64,000 nucleotides of DNA from Bacillus_BD sp963787345 (GCA_963787345.1 CAWBCW010000027.1:1-64000), one strand, 5' to 3'; shown: positions 36,970-45,584, numbered from the stretch's first letter. The notes: generated by a model from the letters alone, not told the origin. Translations and numbers: made by a program.

Positions 36970-37575
36970 ATGCAGCATTTAAATTACCTTATTGAACATT
37001 TTGGATACTTAGGCATTTTTTTAGCTTTAGTTGGCGGGATAGTAGGTTTACCTTTACCTGATGAAATTCTCCTTACATATGTCGGTTATAATGTTTTCCA
37101 GGGAAGAATGTCCTATATGCCTTCTATTATGTTTGCATTTCTAGGTACATGCGTCGGAATATCACTTAGTTATTTCCTAGGAATAAAATTAGGTATGCCT
37201 TTTTTGCACAAGTTCGGCCCGAAAATACATATATATGAACCTAATATTATTAAAACCAAAAAATTATTTTCCAAGTTTGGACCGTATTTACTCCTAATTG
37301 GCTATTTTATCCCAGGTATCCGCCATATTACTGCCTATCTTGCCGGTATTAATGGCTATTCAATTAAAAGGTTTACTTTATTTGCCTTTTCGGGGGGAGC
37401 TTTTTGGTGTATCACTTTTATAACATTAGGAACATACCTTGGCCCACGATGGAAAATGGTTCATAAATTAGTATCAAAATACAGTATCCCTTCCTTTTTC
37501 ATAATGGTTTTCATAATCGTCTTAGCCTCACTATTCTTTTGGAAAAATACGATAAAACGGAAAAAAGGGGTCTGA
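36970..37575 (+). CDS. DedA-family membrane protein
   Basis: The 201-residue protein has the DedA/VTT layout: FGYLGIFLALVGGIVGLPLPDEILLT, then a re-entrant loop, then GYFIPGIRHITAYLAGIN. The last is the conserved F-x-PGxR block involved in lipid scrambling. DedA proteins flip undecaprenyl phosphate or other lipids. The start ATG has AAAGGGAACC in front. The stop codon lies inside the terminator stem. A second, more divergent DedA gene is at 39,650. Confidence 0.9.
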   Translation: MQHLNYLIEHFGYLGIFLALVGGIVGLPLPDEILLTYVGYNVFQGRMSYMPSIMFAFLGTCVGISLSYFLGIKLGMPFLHKFGPKIHIYEPNIIKTKKLFSKFGPYLLLIGYFIPGIRHITAYLAGINGYSIKRFTLFAFSGGAFWCITFITLGTYLGPRWKMVHKLVSKYSIPSFFIMVFIIVLASLFFWKNTIKRKKGV

Positions 37576-37606
37576 CCCCTTGCTTCCAGACCCCTCTCTT
37601 CCTTTT
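37561..37606. terminator. Terminator overlapping the DedA stop
   Basis: GGGGTCTG and CAGACCCC form the stem; the stop TGA is inside its loop arm and a T-rich tract follows on both strands. The rest of the gap 37,607-37,919 shows no gene. Confidence 0.75.
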
Positions 37607-37919
37607 CACATTTGAATTTATCAATAAAGTAACAATGAAATGGTTGTTTTAAAATTATAACTAATCTAATGAGTGGCCCCTTCCTTTTATTTCTCATTTC
37701 TATAAAAACCCCACTGTTATTATTAACTCTGATAGAGCCGGCATTTTATAGGTTCAATGGAATCTTTTATAATAAATAAGAGGCCAATTAAGTGTCTGCT
37801 GTTTTTCCGCTTCTAGTCAAGCTAGAAAAAATATTGACGATTTAACAACAATTTGAAAATAAATGGGAACATCCACCAACTTGATTAATACAATGTAAAA
37901 AAAGTAGGGGTGATCTACA

Positions 37920-38555
37920 TTGTCTTGGTTAATCATTTTGGCTTTTGCTGTTTCATCCAGCGTCGATAATTTAGGTGTTGGTATTTCCTATGGAATAAGA
38001 GAGATTCGAATTGGCTTAGGCTCAAACTTATTGATGAGCTTCATTTGTTTCCTCATGAGTATAGCCGGGATTTCCTTTGGTATATGGCTTTCAAAAATTA
38101 TTCCAGGCATGTTTCCTTTGATCATTGGGGCACTTTTTCTAATTATTATCGGAATTAGGGTTATTTTATTGGGGATTCCCCGTAAAAAAGAAACAGTAGC
38201 TCTGAGTACTGAGAATGATCATTACCAAACTCCAAATATAAAAGGAATTCTGAGGGATCCTGAGGCAGCTGATGTCGATAACTCGGGAGAAATTGGTTTG
38301 GGGGAGGCCGCCCTTTTAGGAGTAGCTTTGTCAGCAAACGCACTTACAAACGGCTTAGGTGCTGGCTTGCTTGGATTTTCACCACTGGCTATTTCATTAA
38401 CCGCAGCAATTGGCAGTTTTATTAGTGTCTGGATAGGTGTTAAAGCAGGTTTTAAATTAGCTGCTGTTCGTATTGGTTCTTTTACATTGGGGGAATTCGG
38501 AACAATCATTAGTGGAATCATTATATTGATCATTGCAATTACCACGTTCTTTTAG
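37920..38555 (+). CDS. ytaF: YtaF-type sporulation membrane protein (MntP-like)
   Basis: The 211-residue protein has six membrane segments. FAVSSSVDNLGVGISYGIR resembles MntP/YtaF family proteins with membrane Asp and Asn. A cytosolic loop holds KGILRDPEAADVDNSGEIGLGEA, which looks like a calcium- or metal-binding loop. In Bacillus YtaF is linked to sporulation. The start is TTG at 37920 with AGGGGTGA nine bases upstream. It is monocistronic. Confidence 0.87.
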   Translation: MSWLIILAFAVSSSVDNLGVGISYGIREIRIGLGSNLLMSFICFLMSIAGISFGIWLSKIIPGMFPLIIGALFLIIIGIRVILLGIPRKKETVALSTENDHYQTPNIKGILRDPEAADVDNSGEIGLGEAALLGVALSANALTNGLGAGLLGFSPLAISLTAAIGSFISVWIGVKAGFKLAAVRIGSFTLGEFGTIISGIIILIIAITTFF

Positions 38556-38738
38556 GATTACTCAAATAGTTATTATTTGTTGACAAAACGTCAAATGTTA
38601 GATATATTCCACTAGAGTAGTTACCTTATCTATCCATAAAACCGCATAAGTAGGTTCATATTTTATTATATCAGTCTTGATTCATTCTTGGACATAGGCA
38701 AAACTAGAAAAATATTAGTGTAAGGGGGAGGAAAGAGT

Positions 38739-39386
38739 ATGTCCGATCAAACTGAACCTAGCAAACTTAGTTTGCTGTTAAGAAAATTACTGAAAGAACA
38801 TTCACTATCGATGAGAAAACTCAGTGAATTAACTGAAATTGATACAGCAACTATTTCAAGGATTATTAATGGGAAACGAAAAGCAAATCCTGAACATTTA
38901 CAAAAAATTGCTGACTGTCTAGGTGTTCCTATTACTGATTTATTTATAGCTGCTGGTTACCCCATTGACCAAAAACGGGAACAGCCGTATTCAGATATTC
39001 ATTCTTCTATAGACATGATTCAGAGTGTCCTCGAATCCTCTGAATTATGTAATAAAACGTTTACTATTAACAGGGTTGAACAGCAATTGGCAAACTATCA
39101 ACATTATTCACAAACTGAAGAGGGAAAAGAGATCGTTATTAATGGCTTTGAGAAAAAGCTAATGAAAGTTGGCAGTATCGGTCCATTTATAAGCCAGTTG
39201 AAGGGAATGTTTGAAAGATTTCGCTCAAGAAAAGGTACTCCTGCCGATCTTGCCATTATGGGCGGTGTCCTCATTTATTTTATCATCTCGGTAGACGTTA
39301 TTCCGGATTACACTTTTCCAGTTGGATATTTAGACGATGCGATCGCGGTAAAAATTGCTTTAAATTTATTTTCAGCAAAAGCATGA
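38739..39386 (+). CDS. XRE-type HTH fused to a DUF1232/YkvA domain
   Basis: Residues about 9-65 are an XRE helix-turn-helix (SLLLRKLLKEHSLSMRKLSEL ends before TEIDTATISRIINGKRKANP). Residues about 160-210 match DUF1232 (YkvA; PF06803), with LIYFIISVDVIPDYTFP and GYLDDAIAVKIAL, an amphipathic membrane-associated segment. The middle is helical. A DNA-binding domain tethered to a membrane-associated domain suggests a membrane-linked regulator, but target genes are unknown. Start ATG with GGGGGAGGAAAG upstream. Confidence 0.82.
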   Translation: MSDQTEPSKLSLLLRKLLKEHSLSMRKLSELTEIDTATISRIINGKRKANPEHLQKIADCLGVPITDLFIAAGYPIDQKREQPYSDIHSSIDMIQSVLESSELCNKTFTINRVEQQLANYQHYSQTEEGKEIVINGFEKKLMKVGSIGPFISQLKGMFERFRSRKGTPADLAIMGGVLIYFIISVDVIPDYTFPVGYLDDAIAVKIALNLFSAKA

Positions 39387-39649
39387 GACTAAATAAATAT
39401 AATTGGATTATGAGAGTGCTGCGAACAGTAGATTAAGAATGCGGCATTCTTTTTTGTGCCAAAAAGGTGAAAGCCTTCAAGTTAGCTTGAGCCAGCGGAA
39501 AAATTCTCTACTATAAGACATACAACCAGGCGTCCCCTTACCGAAAATTTTATACTATGTTTTTGATAACATATGTAGATATAAAATGAAAAAGACTACA
39601 TTACTTAGTTAGATTAGCAGATGAGAAAACGAGGAAAGAGGTTACAACT

Positions 39650-40294
39650 TTGACAATCATTCAAAATATCATTGATTTCATCCTACATATTGATGAGCAT
39701 CTAGTTGAAATCATCAAAAACTTTGGTGGGTGGTCATATGGAATCGTATTTTTAATCGTATTTGTAGAAACGGGAATTGTGATTTTCCCTTTCTTACCGG
39801 GTGATTCTTTACTATTTGCTAGTGGTGCTCTTGCTGCGATGGGGGCATTTAACATTGTTTTACTATTCATTATCTTTTTTTTCGCAGCAGTAATTGGGGA
39901 TACGGTAAATTATCATATCGGTAGGAAAGTTGGGACTACCCTCTCACATCAAAGTTTTATGGGAAGATTGATTAACCAAGATAAAATGATGAGAGCTGAA
40001 GATTTCTTTAATAAGCATGGAGGAAAAACAATTGTGATTGCCCGTTTTATGCCGTTTATTCGCACGTTTATTCCTTTTATTGCGGGGGCGAGTCGGATGA
40101 ACTACCGTTATTTCTTGATTTATAATGTGCTTGGTGCCGCATTATGGGTGGGCATCTGCACGATCTTAGGCTATTTTTTTGGCAATATCCCAATCGTCAA
40201 AGACAACTTTTCAACGGTTCTCTTGGCAATTATCTTTATTTCTGTGCTGCCAGCCATTATCGGGGTGATCCGGGGGCAATTGAAGAAACGGTAA
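39650..40294 (+). CDS. DedA-family membrane protein, second copy
   Basis: The 214-residue protein has the fuller DedA form: VFVETGIVIFPFLPGDSLLFASGALAA (the E and PGDS block) and RFMPFIRTFIPFIAGASRMNYR. It belongs to the classic YqjA/YghB branch and differs from the gene at 36,970. Start TTG at 39650 with AAAGAGG upstream. The last residues are basic. A duplicate of the MIP18 gene tail lies 38 bp after its stop. Confidence 0.9.
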   Translation: MTIIQNIIDFILHIDEHLVEIIKNFGGWSYGIVFLIVFVETGIVIFPFLPGDSLLFASGALAAMGAFNIVLLFIIFFFAAVIGDTVNYHIGRKVGTTLSHQSFMGRLINQDKMMRAEDFFNKHGGKTIVIARFMPFIRTFIPFIAGASRMNYRYFLIYNVLGAALWVGICTILGYFFGNIPIVKDNFSTVLLAIIFISVLPAIIGVIRGQLKKR

Positions 40295-40332
40295 AGGTTC
40301 CAAAGATATCGAGTTATAAAATCGTGGAAATC

Positions 40333-40395
40333 GTCTGGGAACCCCAATGGGATCCGAGTAAAATGAGTGACCACGCAAAAGAAATGTTGTGGTAA
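40333..40395 (+). repeat. Exact 63-bp copy of the MIP18 gene 3' end
   Basis: These 63 bases equal 32700-32762 base for base, including the stop codon, and encode VWEPQWDPSKMSDHAKEMLW. Both flanks differ at once. It is 7.6 kb away, directly repeated, just after the second DedA gene. A recent segmental copy is the simplest reading. Confidence 0.9.
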
Positions 40396-40412
40396 TTCTT
40401 ATATATTTTAAT

Positions 40413-40444
40413 GTCTAATTCCTCTCTTAAGCGAGGAATTAGAC
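40413..40444. terminator. Hairpin after the second DedA gene
   Basis: GTCTAATTCCTC and GAGGAATTAGAC form a 12-base perfect stem. T-tracts are short, so termination strength is uncertain. Confidence 0.55.
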
Positions 40445-40564
40445 GACACTCTCTATCAATGGGTCCTGTTTGAAAATGGTTTTCTTTATCATACATCCTG
40501 ATTTTTTACTCAAACAAAGCTACCCAGCAAAACACAGCACAAGCAAGGCAGTAAATTTAACAAT

Positions 40565-40711
40565 TTAGTCTCTTTGATGCCTAAAATCGATAACTGTTTT
40601 AGGATCTACATAAGTCGACGTCAGTAAGCCAATATCACAATAATAACGAATCGCACTGCTTTTGATTCGAAACAACCTCGATACTTCTCCAATGATAAAA
40701 ACATCTTTCAT
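40565..40711 (-). pseudogene. Truncated MerR-type regulator
   Basis: The frame gives 48 residues: MKDVFIIGEVSRLFRIKS-SAIRYYCDIGLLTSTYVDPKT, a MerR winged helix. It stops before the coiled-coil and sensor domain. The ATG at 40711 has AAAGGGAA upstream. Full MerR proteins are at least 110 residues, so this is a remnant unless the short form is functional. Confidence 0.65.
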
Positions 40712-41206
40712 GTTTATTCCCTTTTTAGCTAACTCTAATTCGATCAATGGATGATGAGCCCTGCGAAAAAAACACGAGATTGACTCTCCCGTCTTTTCAA
40801 CCTCTTTTTTAACCTACTTTTTCAATGTATAGATAGTTTCTTCGAACATTCACAAATTATTTTAACATAATATGAAACTTCCATCAGTGAGGGGTATACT
40901 TCCCGTTATAACGTGATAAATTTCCCTATCCTTCCTTTGATTAAGGTGTTGTATGAATTACGAAAAGATTGATCAACGCCTTTTATTAAGAAAGTCGCAT
41001 GAACGTGTTCATTATTTTCTCGAAAATAAAACCTATTAACAACCTAATCTCTTATATTGAAAGACTGAATAAGAAGAAAACCTCCTTTTCACCTATTTCT
41101 AACGTAAAAAGTATGAAAACTTTACCAATTTCGTCAAAATAAGACAAACTTTTTATATATTTTGTGATATTCTTATTCACGCAAACAAAATTAGGAGGTT
41201 AGTCTT
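40712..41206. other. Intergenic region with a partial hairpin repeat
   Basis: About 495 bp. It contains TGAAACTTCCATCAGTG at 40873-40889, identical to the left part of the hairpin repeat at 41751. A short frame (MNYEKIDQRLLLRKSHERV) near 40,953 may be a fragment of a regulator, but it is too short to call. Just before the next gene is an AGGAGG site. Confidence 0.5.
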
Positions 41207-41662
41207 ATGTCTTTTTATGGAATTCTCGTATTACTACATGTTATTGGTGCAATATGTGGCATGGGGGCTTCATTTGCACAACCACTATTAATGAACAAAG
41301 CCAAAACAGTAAAGCAGGCAGAATTTTCTCATCGTGTTAATCATGGCATTGATAAGTTAGTTGTCATCGGCACTTTTACTCTATTAATTACGGGTTTAAT
41401 TATGGGCGCATTAAATACTTATCTATTCACACAAGGATGGTATATTATTTCACTTATTCTATTTATAACTATATTGCCTGTTGCTGGTGCAATCGTCCCT
41501 AAAAAAGCAGCTCAACAAGTGGAAATATTAAAAAACCACAAGGGGGATGAACTCCCAGAATCATATCTTACACTCAAAAAACAAACCGCTCCATTCAATC
41601 GCTATACTTACATCGCTACAGTCATCATCGTAATCCTAATGGTGACAAAGCCATTCAATTAA
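41207..41662 (+). CDS. DUF2269-like membrane protein
   Basis: The 151-residue protein has four membrane segments. The first helix contains a conserved-type His (LLHVIGAICGMGASF) and the region FSHRVNHGIDKLVVIGTF is typical of DUF2269/CopD-like proteins. It ends MVTKPFN. Start ATG behind TTAGGAGG. It is convergent with nirK. Function unknown; copper or haem association is only suggested by family and neighbourhood. Confidence 0.75.
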   Translation: MSFYGILVLLHVIGAICGMGASFAQPLLMNKAKTVKQAEFSHRVNHGIDKLVVIGTFTLLITGLIMGALNTYLFTQGWYIISLILFITILPVAGAIVPKKAAQQVEILKNHKGDELPESYLTLKKQTAPFNRYTYIATVIIVILMVTKPFN

Positions 41663-41750
41663 AGAGTATACAAAAAGGAGTTTTCAGTTACTCACAAGTA
41701 ACACAGCGAAAACCATACATAGTAAGCGATCAAATTATGTCTTTATAAAG

Positions 41751-41800
41751 TGAAACTTCCATCAGTGGGGATTTTCTTTCATCCCCCACTGATGGTTAGT
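41751..41800. repeat. Palindromic hairpin repeat
   Basis: CCATCAGTGGGG and CCCCCACTGATGG form a long stem, preceded by TGAAACTT. The first 17 bases recur at 40873. It looks like a small intergenic palindromic repeat or the end of a small mobile element. Confidence 0.65.
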
Positions 41801-41813
41801 CACGCAGAGCCTG

Positions 41814-41866
41814 ATAAAAAAATATTCCGAGATACTTTCTCTCGGAATATTTTTGGTTTTTTTATA
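41814..41866. terminator. Bidirectional terminator between DUF2269 gene and nirK
   Basis: AAAAATATTCCGAGA pairs with TCTCGGAATATTTTT, followed by TTTTTTT on the plus strand and A/T-rich sequence on the other. Confidence 0.8.
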
Positions 41867-41880
41867 AACAGAATTGTTCA

Positions 41881-43179
41881 TTATAAAACAACAAGGGTGG
41901 CAGTCATCTTAAGATGATCATGGCCACAATATACATTACAATGAATTTCATATTTTCCAGGCTTATCAGGGATAAACGTTGCTTTCCCCTGCCCTTGAAT
42001 GTTTACATCAAATTCATCAATCGATAATCCATGGTACCCTTCCACACTTGAGAAAGAAATCGTAACTTCCTCCCCTGCTTTGACAACATATTCGGTTTCG
42101 TCAAATTCAAAATTTGACCCACTAATCTTCAATTGATTGCTTGTCGATGCTTCTGTTTGCACCGGCTTGTCTGGTATTTCACCCGAATAAGCAATAATTT
42201 TTCCACTTGCTCCTTTTTGTACATGCTTCAGTTGATGCGTGATGAATGGATATTGCCCCTCATCTTTTAATGTAAATTCAACGACCGCACCGCCACTCGC
42301 TGGAAGCTGAACCGTCTGCATTCCTTGTAAATGGTTCGCTGGATTTCCATCAAGATATACATCATCAAAAATAGTGCCAATCACATGAAAGCTTGATAGC
42401 TCATTTGGCCCGATATTAGCTACATAGAAACGAACTTTCTCCCCTGCCTTGGCTTGGAATGGTTCATCAATCAATGCACCAACTGTTCCGTTCGTATTAT
42501 TTTGTCCCTCATGTAAGGCTTTCGTTGAAAAGACGACCATTGACGGCTCTTCATTTGTCATATTTTCAATATCGTTATACTGATACCATTCGTTTTGAAT
42601 CACGACAAACTCGCGATCAACTTCATCATCCGTCGGATACCCATCCTTCGGTTTTACAATAATCATTCCATGCATGCCATTCGCGACATGCAGCAGAACT
42701 GGAGCGGTTCCACAATGGTACATAAACACACCCGGACTTGAAGCTTGATAGACAAAAGTTCCACTTTCATGTGGTTTCACATCAGTAAACCCTTTGTTAG
42801 GTGCTGTATGCACCGCATGAAAATCCATACTATGATCGACAGCCGGATCCATATTTTCGAGTGTAAAATGAAGCGTATCCCCCTCATTAACGACTATCAC
42901 GGGGCCTGGTGCTTCACCGTTGAAGGTCCAAGCTTTGTAAGTAACCCCATTTTTAATCTCAATATCGGTAATTTGTGCATTCATTTTTATATAAACATCA
43001 CTTCCGGACCGCTCCATCTCCAGCGGTACAGGCTCCTGATTCAATTCTTGATGTTCGGGAATGATCTCTGATTGGGCGGCAACATTTGCCTCCTTCTCAC
43101 CGATTCCCATATCGATTAAAACGAGTATGATTGCGACCCAAAAGAAAAGAAAAATGGGTACTTTAAATTTTTGAAACAT
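41881..43179 (-). CDS. nirK: Cu nitrite reductase NirK with a CuA-like C-terminal domain
   Basis: The 432-residue protein has an N-terminal membrane anchor (residues about 8-25), then two cupredoxin domains of NirK, which reduces nitrite to NO outside the membrane. Ligands are in place: type 1 Cu H116, C156, H164, M169; type 2 Cu H121, H155, H315; catalytic D119 and H265. Residues about 348-432 form a third cupredoxin with H383 and C414-x3-C418-x3-H422-x2-M425, the CuA pattern of cytochrome oxidase subunit II. CuA may deliver electrons to the type 1 site. It is preceded by an FNR-type box. Fused haem-c and N-terminal cupredoxin NirK forms are known; this CuA form I do not know. Confidence 0.9.
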   Translation of the reverse strand: MFQKFKVPIFLFFWVAIILVLIDMGIGEKEANVAAQSEIIPEHQELNQEPVPLEMERSGSDVYIKMNAQITDIEIKNGVTYKAWTFNGEAPGPVIVVNEGDTLHFTLENMDPAVDHSMDFHAVHTAPNKGFTDVKPHESGTFVYQASSPGVFMYHCGTAPVLLHVANGMHGMIIVKPKDGYPTDDEVDREFVVIQNEWYQYNDIENMTNEEPSMVVFSTKALHEGQNNTNGTVGALIDEPFQAKAGEKVRFYVANIGPNELSSFHVIGTIFDDVYLDGNPANHLQGMQTVQLPASGGAVVEFTLKDEGQYPFITHQLKHVQKGASGKIIAYSGEIPDKPVQTEASTSNQLKISGSNFEFDETEYVVKAGEEVTISFSSVEGYHGLSIDEFDVNIQGQGKATFIPDKPGKYEIHCNVYCGHDHLKMTATLVVL

Positions 43180-43232
43180 CTTATCACCCCATCGTTTATC
43201 TAAATCAAAAGGATAAATGTCCTATTATCATT

Positions 43233-43275
43233 AGTATACGTTTTATTAGGCGGGATAATTGTGAGGTATATCACT
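43233..43275 (-). promoter_or_regulatory. FNR/CRP-type box and -10 of nirK
   Basis: On the minus strand AGTGA-TATACC-TCACA (43275-43260) is followed 37 bp from its start by TATACT (43238-43233). Spacing equals that of the DUF2249 and hemerythrin promoters, so a class II position near -41.5 is predicted. Confidence 0.75.
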
Positions 43276-43563
43276 TTTAAAGAAAAGATAAAAGAAGGCC
43301 TCTCAGCAGGCATGAGTATGAATATTGAGATTGAAATTATAACGTTTGTTTAGGGATGATGTAGGAAAGCCCATATCGAATTGGGATGAGCCTATTAGAA
43401 AGGAAACAATGTATTCGAGGAACCGTGCGAAAAAGCGACTAAAGGAATCATGAAAGAGAGATAAAAGAGACATATCTAGCCGCCTGATCATCATTCATTA
43501 CCAAATACATTTGCACGGCAACATGATTTAAAGGGTAATCCTCTCGGTTCTGAGATTATATTA
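43276..43563. other. Gap between nirK promoter and CBS gene
   Basis: About 290 bp with no convincing gene; a minus-strand frame at 43,303-43,494 has no ribosome site or motif. Confidence 0.45.
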
Positions 43564-44064
43564 TTACAATGAAAGACTATAAGACAACATTCGCGCTTCA
43601 CTATTTAATTCAGTTAAATTTTTAAAACTATGGTCAATCACATCCTTCGGGCTAATAATTCCAACCAATACCCCCATCCTTTCTACCAATAGCTTTTCGG
43701 CTTTTCCTTTCGTGAAAATAGCGGTAATGGTTTCAATATCTTCATCCCATGCCACTTTAAAAACCTTCGTTTGTGCATGCTCCATTACATTCATTTTTCT
43801 AATTTTTTGAGCCCGTTCAACAAAAGTTCCTTCTTCAATTTGGTAATGATTCATAAAGAATGGTGTTCCCAAAACGAGATCATTGGGTTTACCAATATAA
43901 CGCAAAACATCCTCAACACTCACATAACCAACGATTTCATTTCGATCATTTACAACTGGAACCCCGCTAACTCCATAATAGAGCATCTTCTCAATCACAG
44001 TTTGCATATGATCTCTTTCTTTCACCTTTATCACTTGTCTTTTCATGAGTTGATGTGCCTTCAT
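43564..44064 (-). CDS. CBS-domain pair protein
   Basis: The 166-residue protein has two CBS motifs: KAHQLMKRQVIKVKERD ... GVSGVPVVNDRNEIVGYVSVEDVL, and TKVFKVAWDEDIETITAIF ... RMGVLVGIISPKDVI. CBS pairs bind adenosine nucleotides and act as energy or ligand sensors. It lies between nirK and its relic, in the same direction. Its partner is unknown. Confidence 0.87.
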   Translation of the reverse strand: MKAHQLMKRQVIKVKERDHMQTVIEKMLYYGVSGVPVVNDRNEIVGYVSVEDVLRYIGKPNDLVLGTPFFMNHYQIEEGTFVERAQKIRKMNVMEHAQTKVFKVAWDEDIETITAIFTKGKAEKLLVERMGVLVGIISPKDVIDHSFKNLTELNSEARMLSYSLSL

Positions 44065-44279
44065 TTTAATATCCTCCCGGGAATGTATTGTGACGCCTCA
44101 TCCATTTCAATATGATTACGGTGTTATACCTATAAATTCCATCTACTTTTCTATTTGATATAAAAAATTTCTTTAGTAATAACCATTTATTAAATATTTC
44201 TTCAATAGTAGTCTATTTTCCTTCTTTTTATAGAAACTTTTTACTAAATATTTAAACTTTCGTACGCATTGCAATATTT

Positions 44280-44475
44280 TCTTGTTTTTCACCGATTCCC
44301 ATATTGATTAAAACGATTATGATCGCGATCCAAAAGAAAATAAAAATGGGTACTTTAAATTTTTGAAACACCCTATCACTCCATCGTTTATCAAAATCAA
44401 AAGGACAAATGCCCTTTATCATTAGAATACTTTTTTAAAGCGAGTGAATTGTGAGGAATATTACTTTTGGTTGGG
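44280..44475 (-). pseudogene. Relic of a second nirK 5' end and promoter
   Basis: About 190 bp match the nirK promoter and first 32 codons (43085-43275): the minus strand reads GTG-TTT-CAA-AAA-TTT then an anchor equal to FKVPIF-IFFWIAIIIV-LINMGIGEKQ. The ATG has become GTG. Its FNR-type box is degraded (AGTAA-TATTCC-TCACA) but keeps its position. The rest of nirK is absent. Region 44065-44279 beside it is AT-rich and empty. Confidence 0.85.
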
Positions 44476-44570
44476 GATTGGAGATTGTCTGAAAAGGATT
44501 TGAATGAAGCCATACTAGAAGGAGAGTCGGCCGTTATTAGGTAAATCGTTATTTTTCTGCCCTAATAAAC

Positions 44571-44602
44571 TAGTCAGGGCTAGTTAATTCCAGCCCTGAC
44601 TA
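44571..44602. terminator. Perfect hairpin left of the 44,652 ORF
   Basis: TAGTCAGGGCT and AGCCCTGACTA form an eleven-base stem with a ten-base loop, without a T-tract. Confidence 0.45.
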
Positions 44603-44651
44603 CATATTCATGAATTACTTACTATAAATAGATTTAGCTTGCTTTTGTTTT

Positions 44652-44834
44652 TCAGTTCGTTAACGATACTTTTCCGCAAGCTTCTCTTAGTACCGCATAC
44701 ACTTCACTGTCTAGCTTTTCAGCCAACTCCTTTTTATACGTCTTTTCATACTGTGGTTCTATTGTTACCTTACCACCATAAAACATCACGTCCTCGACGG
44801 ATTCAATCTCTACCATGACAACACGCATCTTCAT
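44652..44834 (-). CDS. Small charged ORF, hypothetical
   Basis: The frame codes for 60 residues (VMVEIESVEDVMFYGGKVTI ... YKKELAEKLDSEVYAVLREA). Its reading frame stays open upstream for about 35 more codons (SSKRPNREGSAGSCF) without a start codon, and no ribosome site precedes the ATG at 44834. It could be a short gene or the tail of a decayed one. No family recognised. Confidence 0.35.
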   Translation of the reverse strand: MKMRVVMVEIESVEDVMFYGGKVTIEPQYEKTYKKELAEKLDSEVYAVLREACGKVSLTN

Positions 44835-45009
44835 TGTTTTTTCAATAATGTCAGAGATCTCTCCTTTTCCTTTTATCGAAAAACAACTACCTGCGCTCCC
44901 TTCCCGATTTGGTCGTTTACTAGATCAATTAAAGGATTTCCCTCCCCTTTGTTGAAATATACAATTACGAATCGGTATACAAAATTCTTACTAAATAGGG
45001 GATGAAGTT

Positions 45010-45477
45010 ATGACAAACAGTGTTAAATCACCCGAGAACAAGCTGGAAGAGTTAGGTATTATTCTTGAACCTGCGAGACAGCCATTAGGCAATTATATTG
45101 GCTGTGTACGTACTGGTAACCTCATTTTTACATCTGGTCAAATTTCAGATCAGTACATCGGAACGCTCGGACAGGACTTAACAATCGAGGATGGTTACAA
45201 GGCGGCTCGGCAAGCGGCGATTAATGTTTTACGGATTTTAAAAGGTGAACTTGGTGATTTATCACGTGTGAAACGAGTCGTAAAAATATTTGGAATGGTC
45301 CATTCAGCTCTCGATTTTACCGATCATCCAAAAGTAATTAATGGAGCGTCTGATTTATTCGTTGAAGTATTTGGCGAAAAAGGAATTCATGCCCGTTCGG
45401 CAGTAGGGTTCGCTCAACTACCGAAAAATGCTGCAGTGGAACTTGAGATCATTGTTGAAGTTGAAGAATATTTTTAA
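45010..45477 (+). CDS. RidA (YjgF) family protein
   Basis: The 155-residue protein shows the RidA fold blocks GNYIGCVRTGNLIFTSGQI, GDLSRVKRVVKIFGMV and EKGIHARSAVGFAQLPKNAAVELEI, with the Arg of the active site. RidA proteins deaminate reactive enamine/imine intermediates. It is of the longer RidA subgroup. Start ATG with GGGGATGAAG; monocistronic. Confidence 0.9.
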   Translation: MTNSVKSPENKLEELGIILEPARQPLGNYIGCVRTGNLIFTSGQISDQYIGTLGQDLTIEDGYKAARQAAINVLRILKGELGDLSRVKRVVKIFGMVHSALDFTDHPKVINGASDLFVEVFGEKGIHARSAVGFAQLPKNAAVELEIIVEVEEYF

Positions 45478-45524
45478 CTTCCTTCAGCAACATCCAGTAG
45501 TAAGCCGCTTCTTATTAATCAAAA

Positions 45525-45573
45525 AATAAAAGGAAAGCAACTCAACCCTTTCGTTGAGTTGCTTTCCTTTTTG
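45525..45573. terminator. Bidirectional terminator between ridA-type gene and nucleotidase
   Basis: AAAGGAAAGCAACTCAA pairs with TTGAGTTGCTTTCCTTT, with T-tracts on the plus strand and A-rich sequence on the other. Confidence 0.85.
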
Positions 45574-45584
45574 TTTATCTTACC

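Noticed and set aside
40953..41039. 28-codon frame MNYEKIDQRLLLRKSHERVH, faintly like the N-terminus of sigma-54 activators
   Set aside because: Match rests on the word KSHERV only; no continuation found.
41160..41200. GTGA...TCAC near the DUF2269 gene as a further FNR-type box
   Set aside because: Half-sites are nine bases apart instead of six, and spacing to a -10 does not fit.
43303..43494. 63-residue minus-strand frame between nirK and the CBS gene
   Set aside because: No start context; low-complexity hydrophobic composition only.
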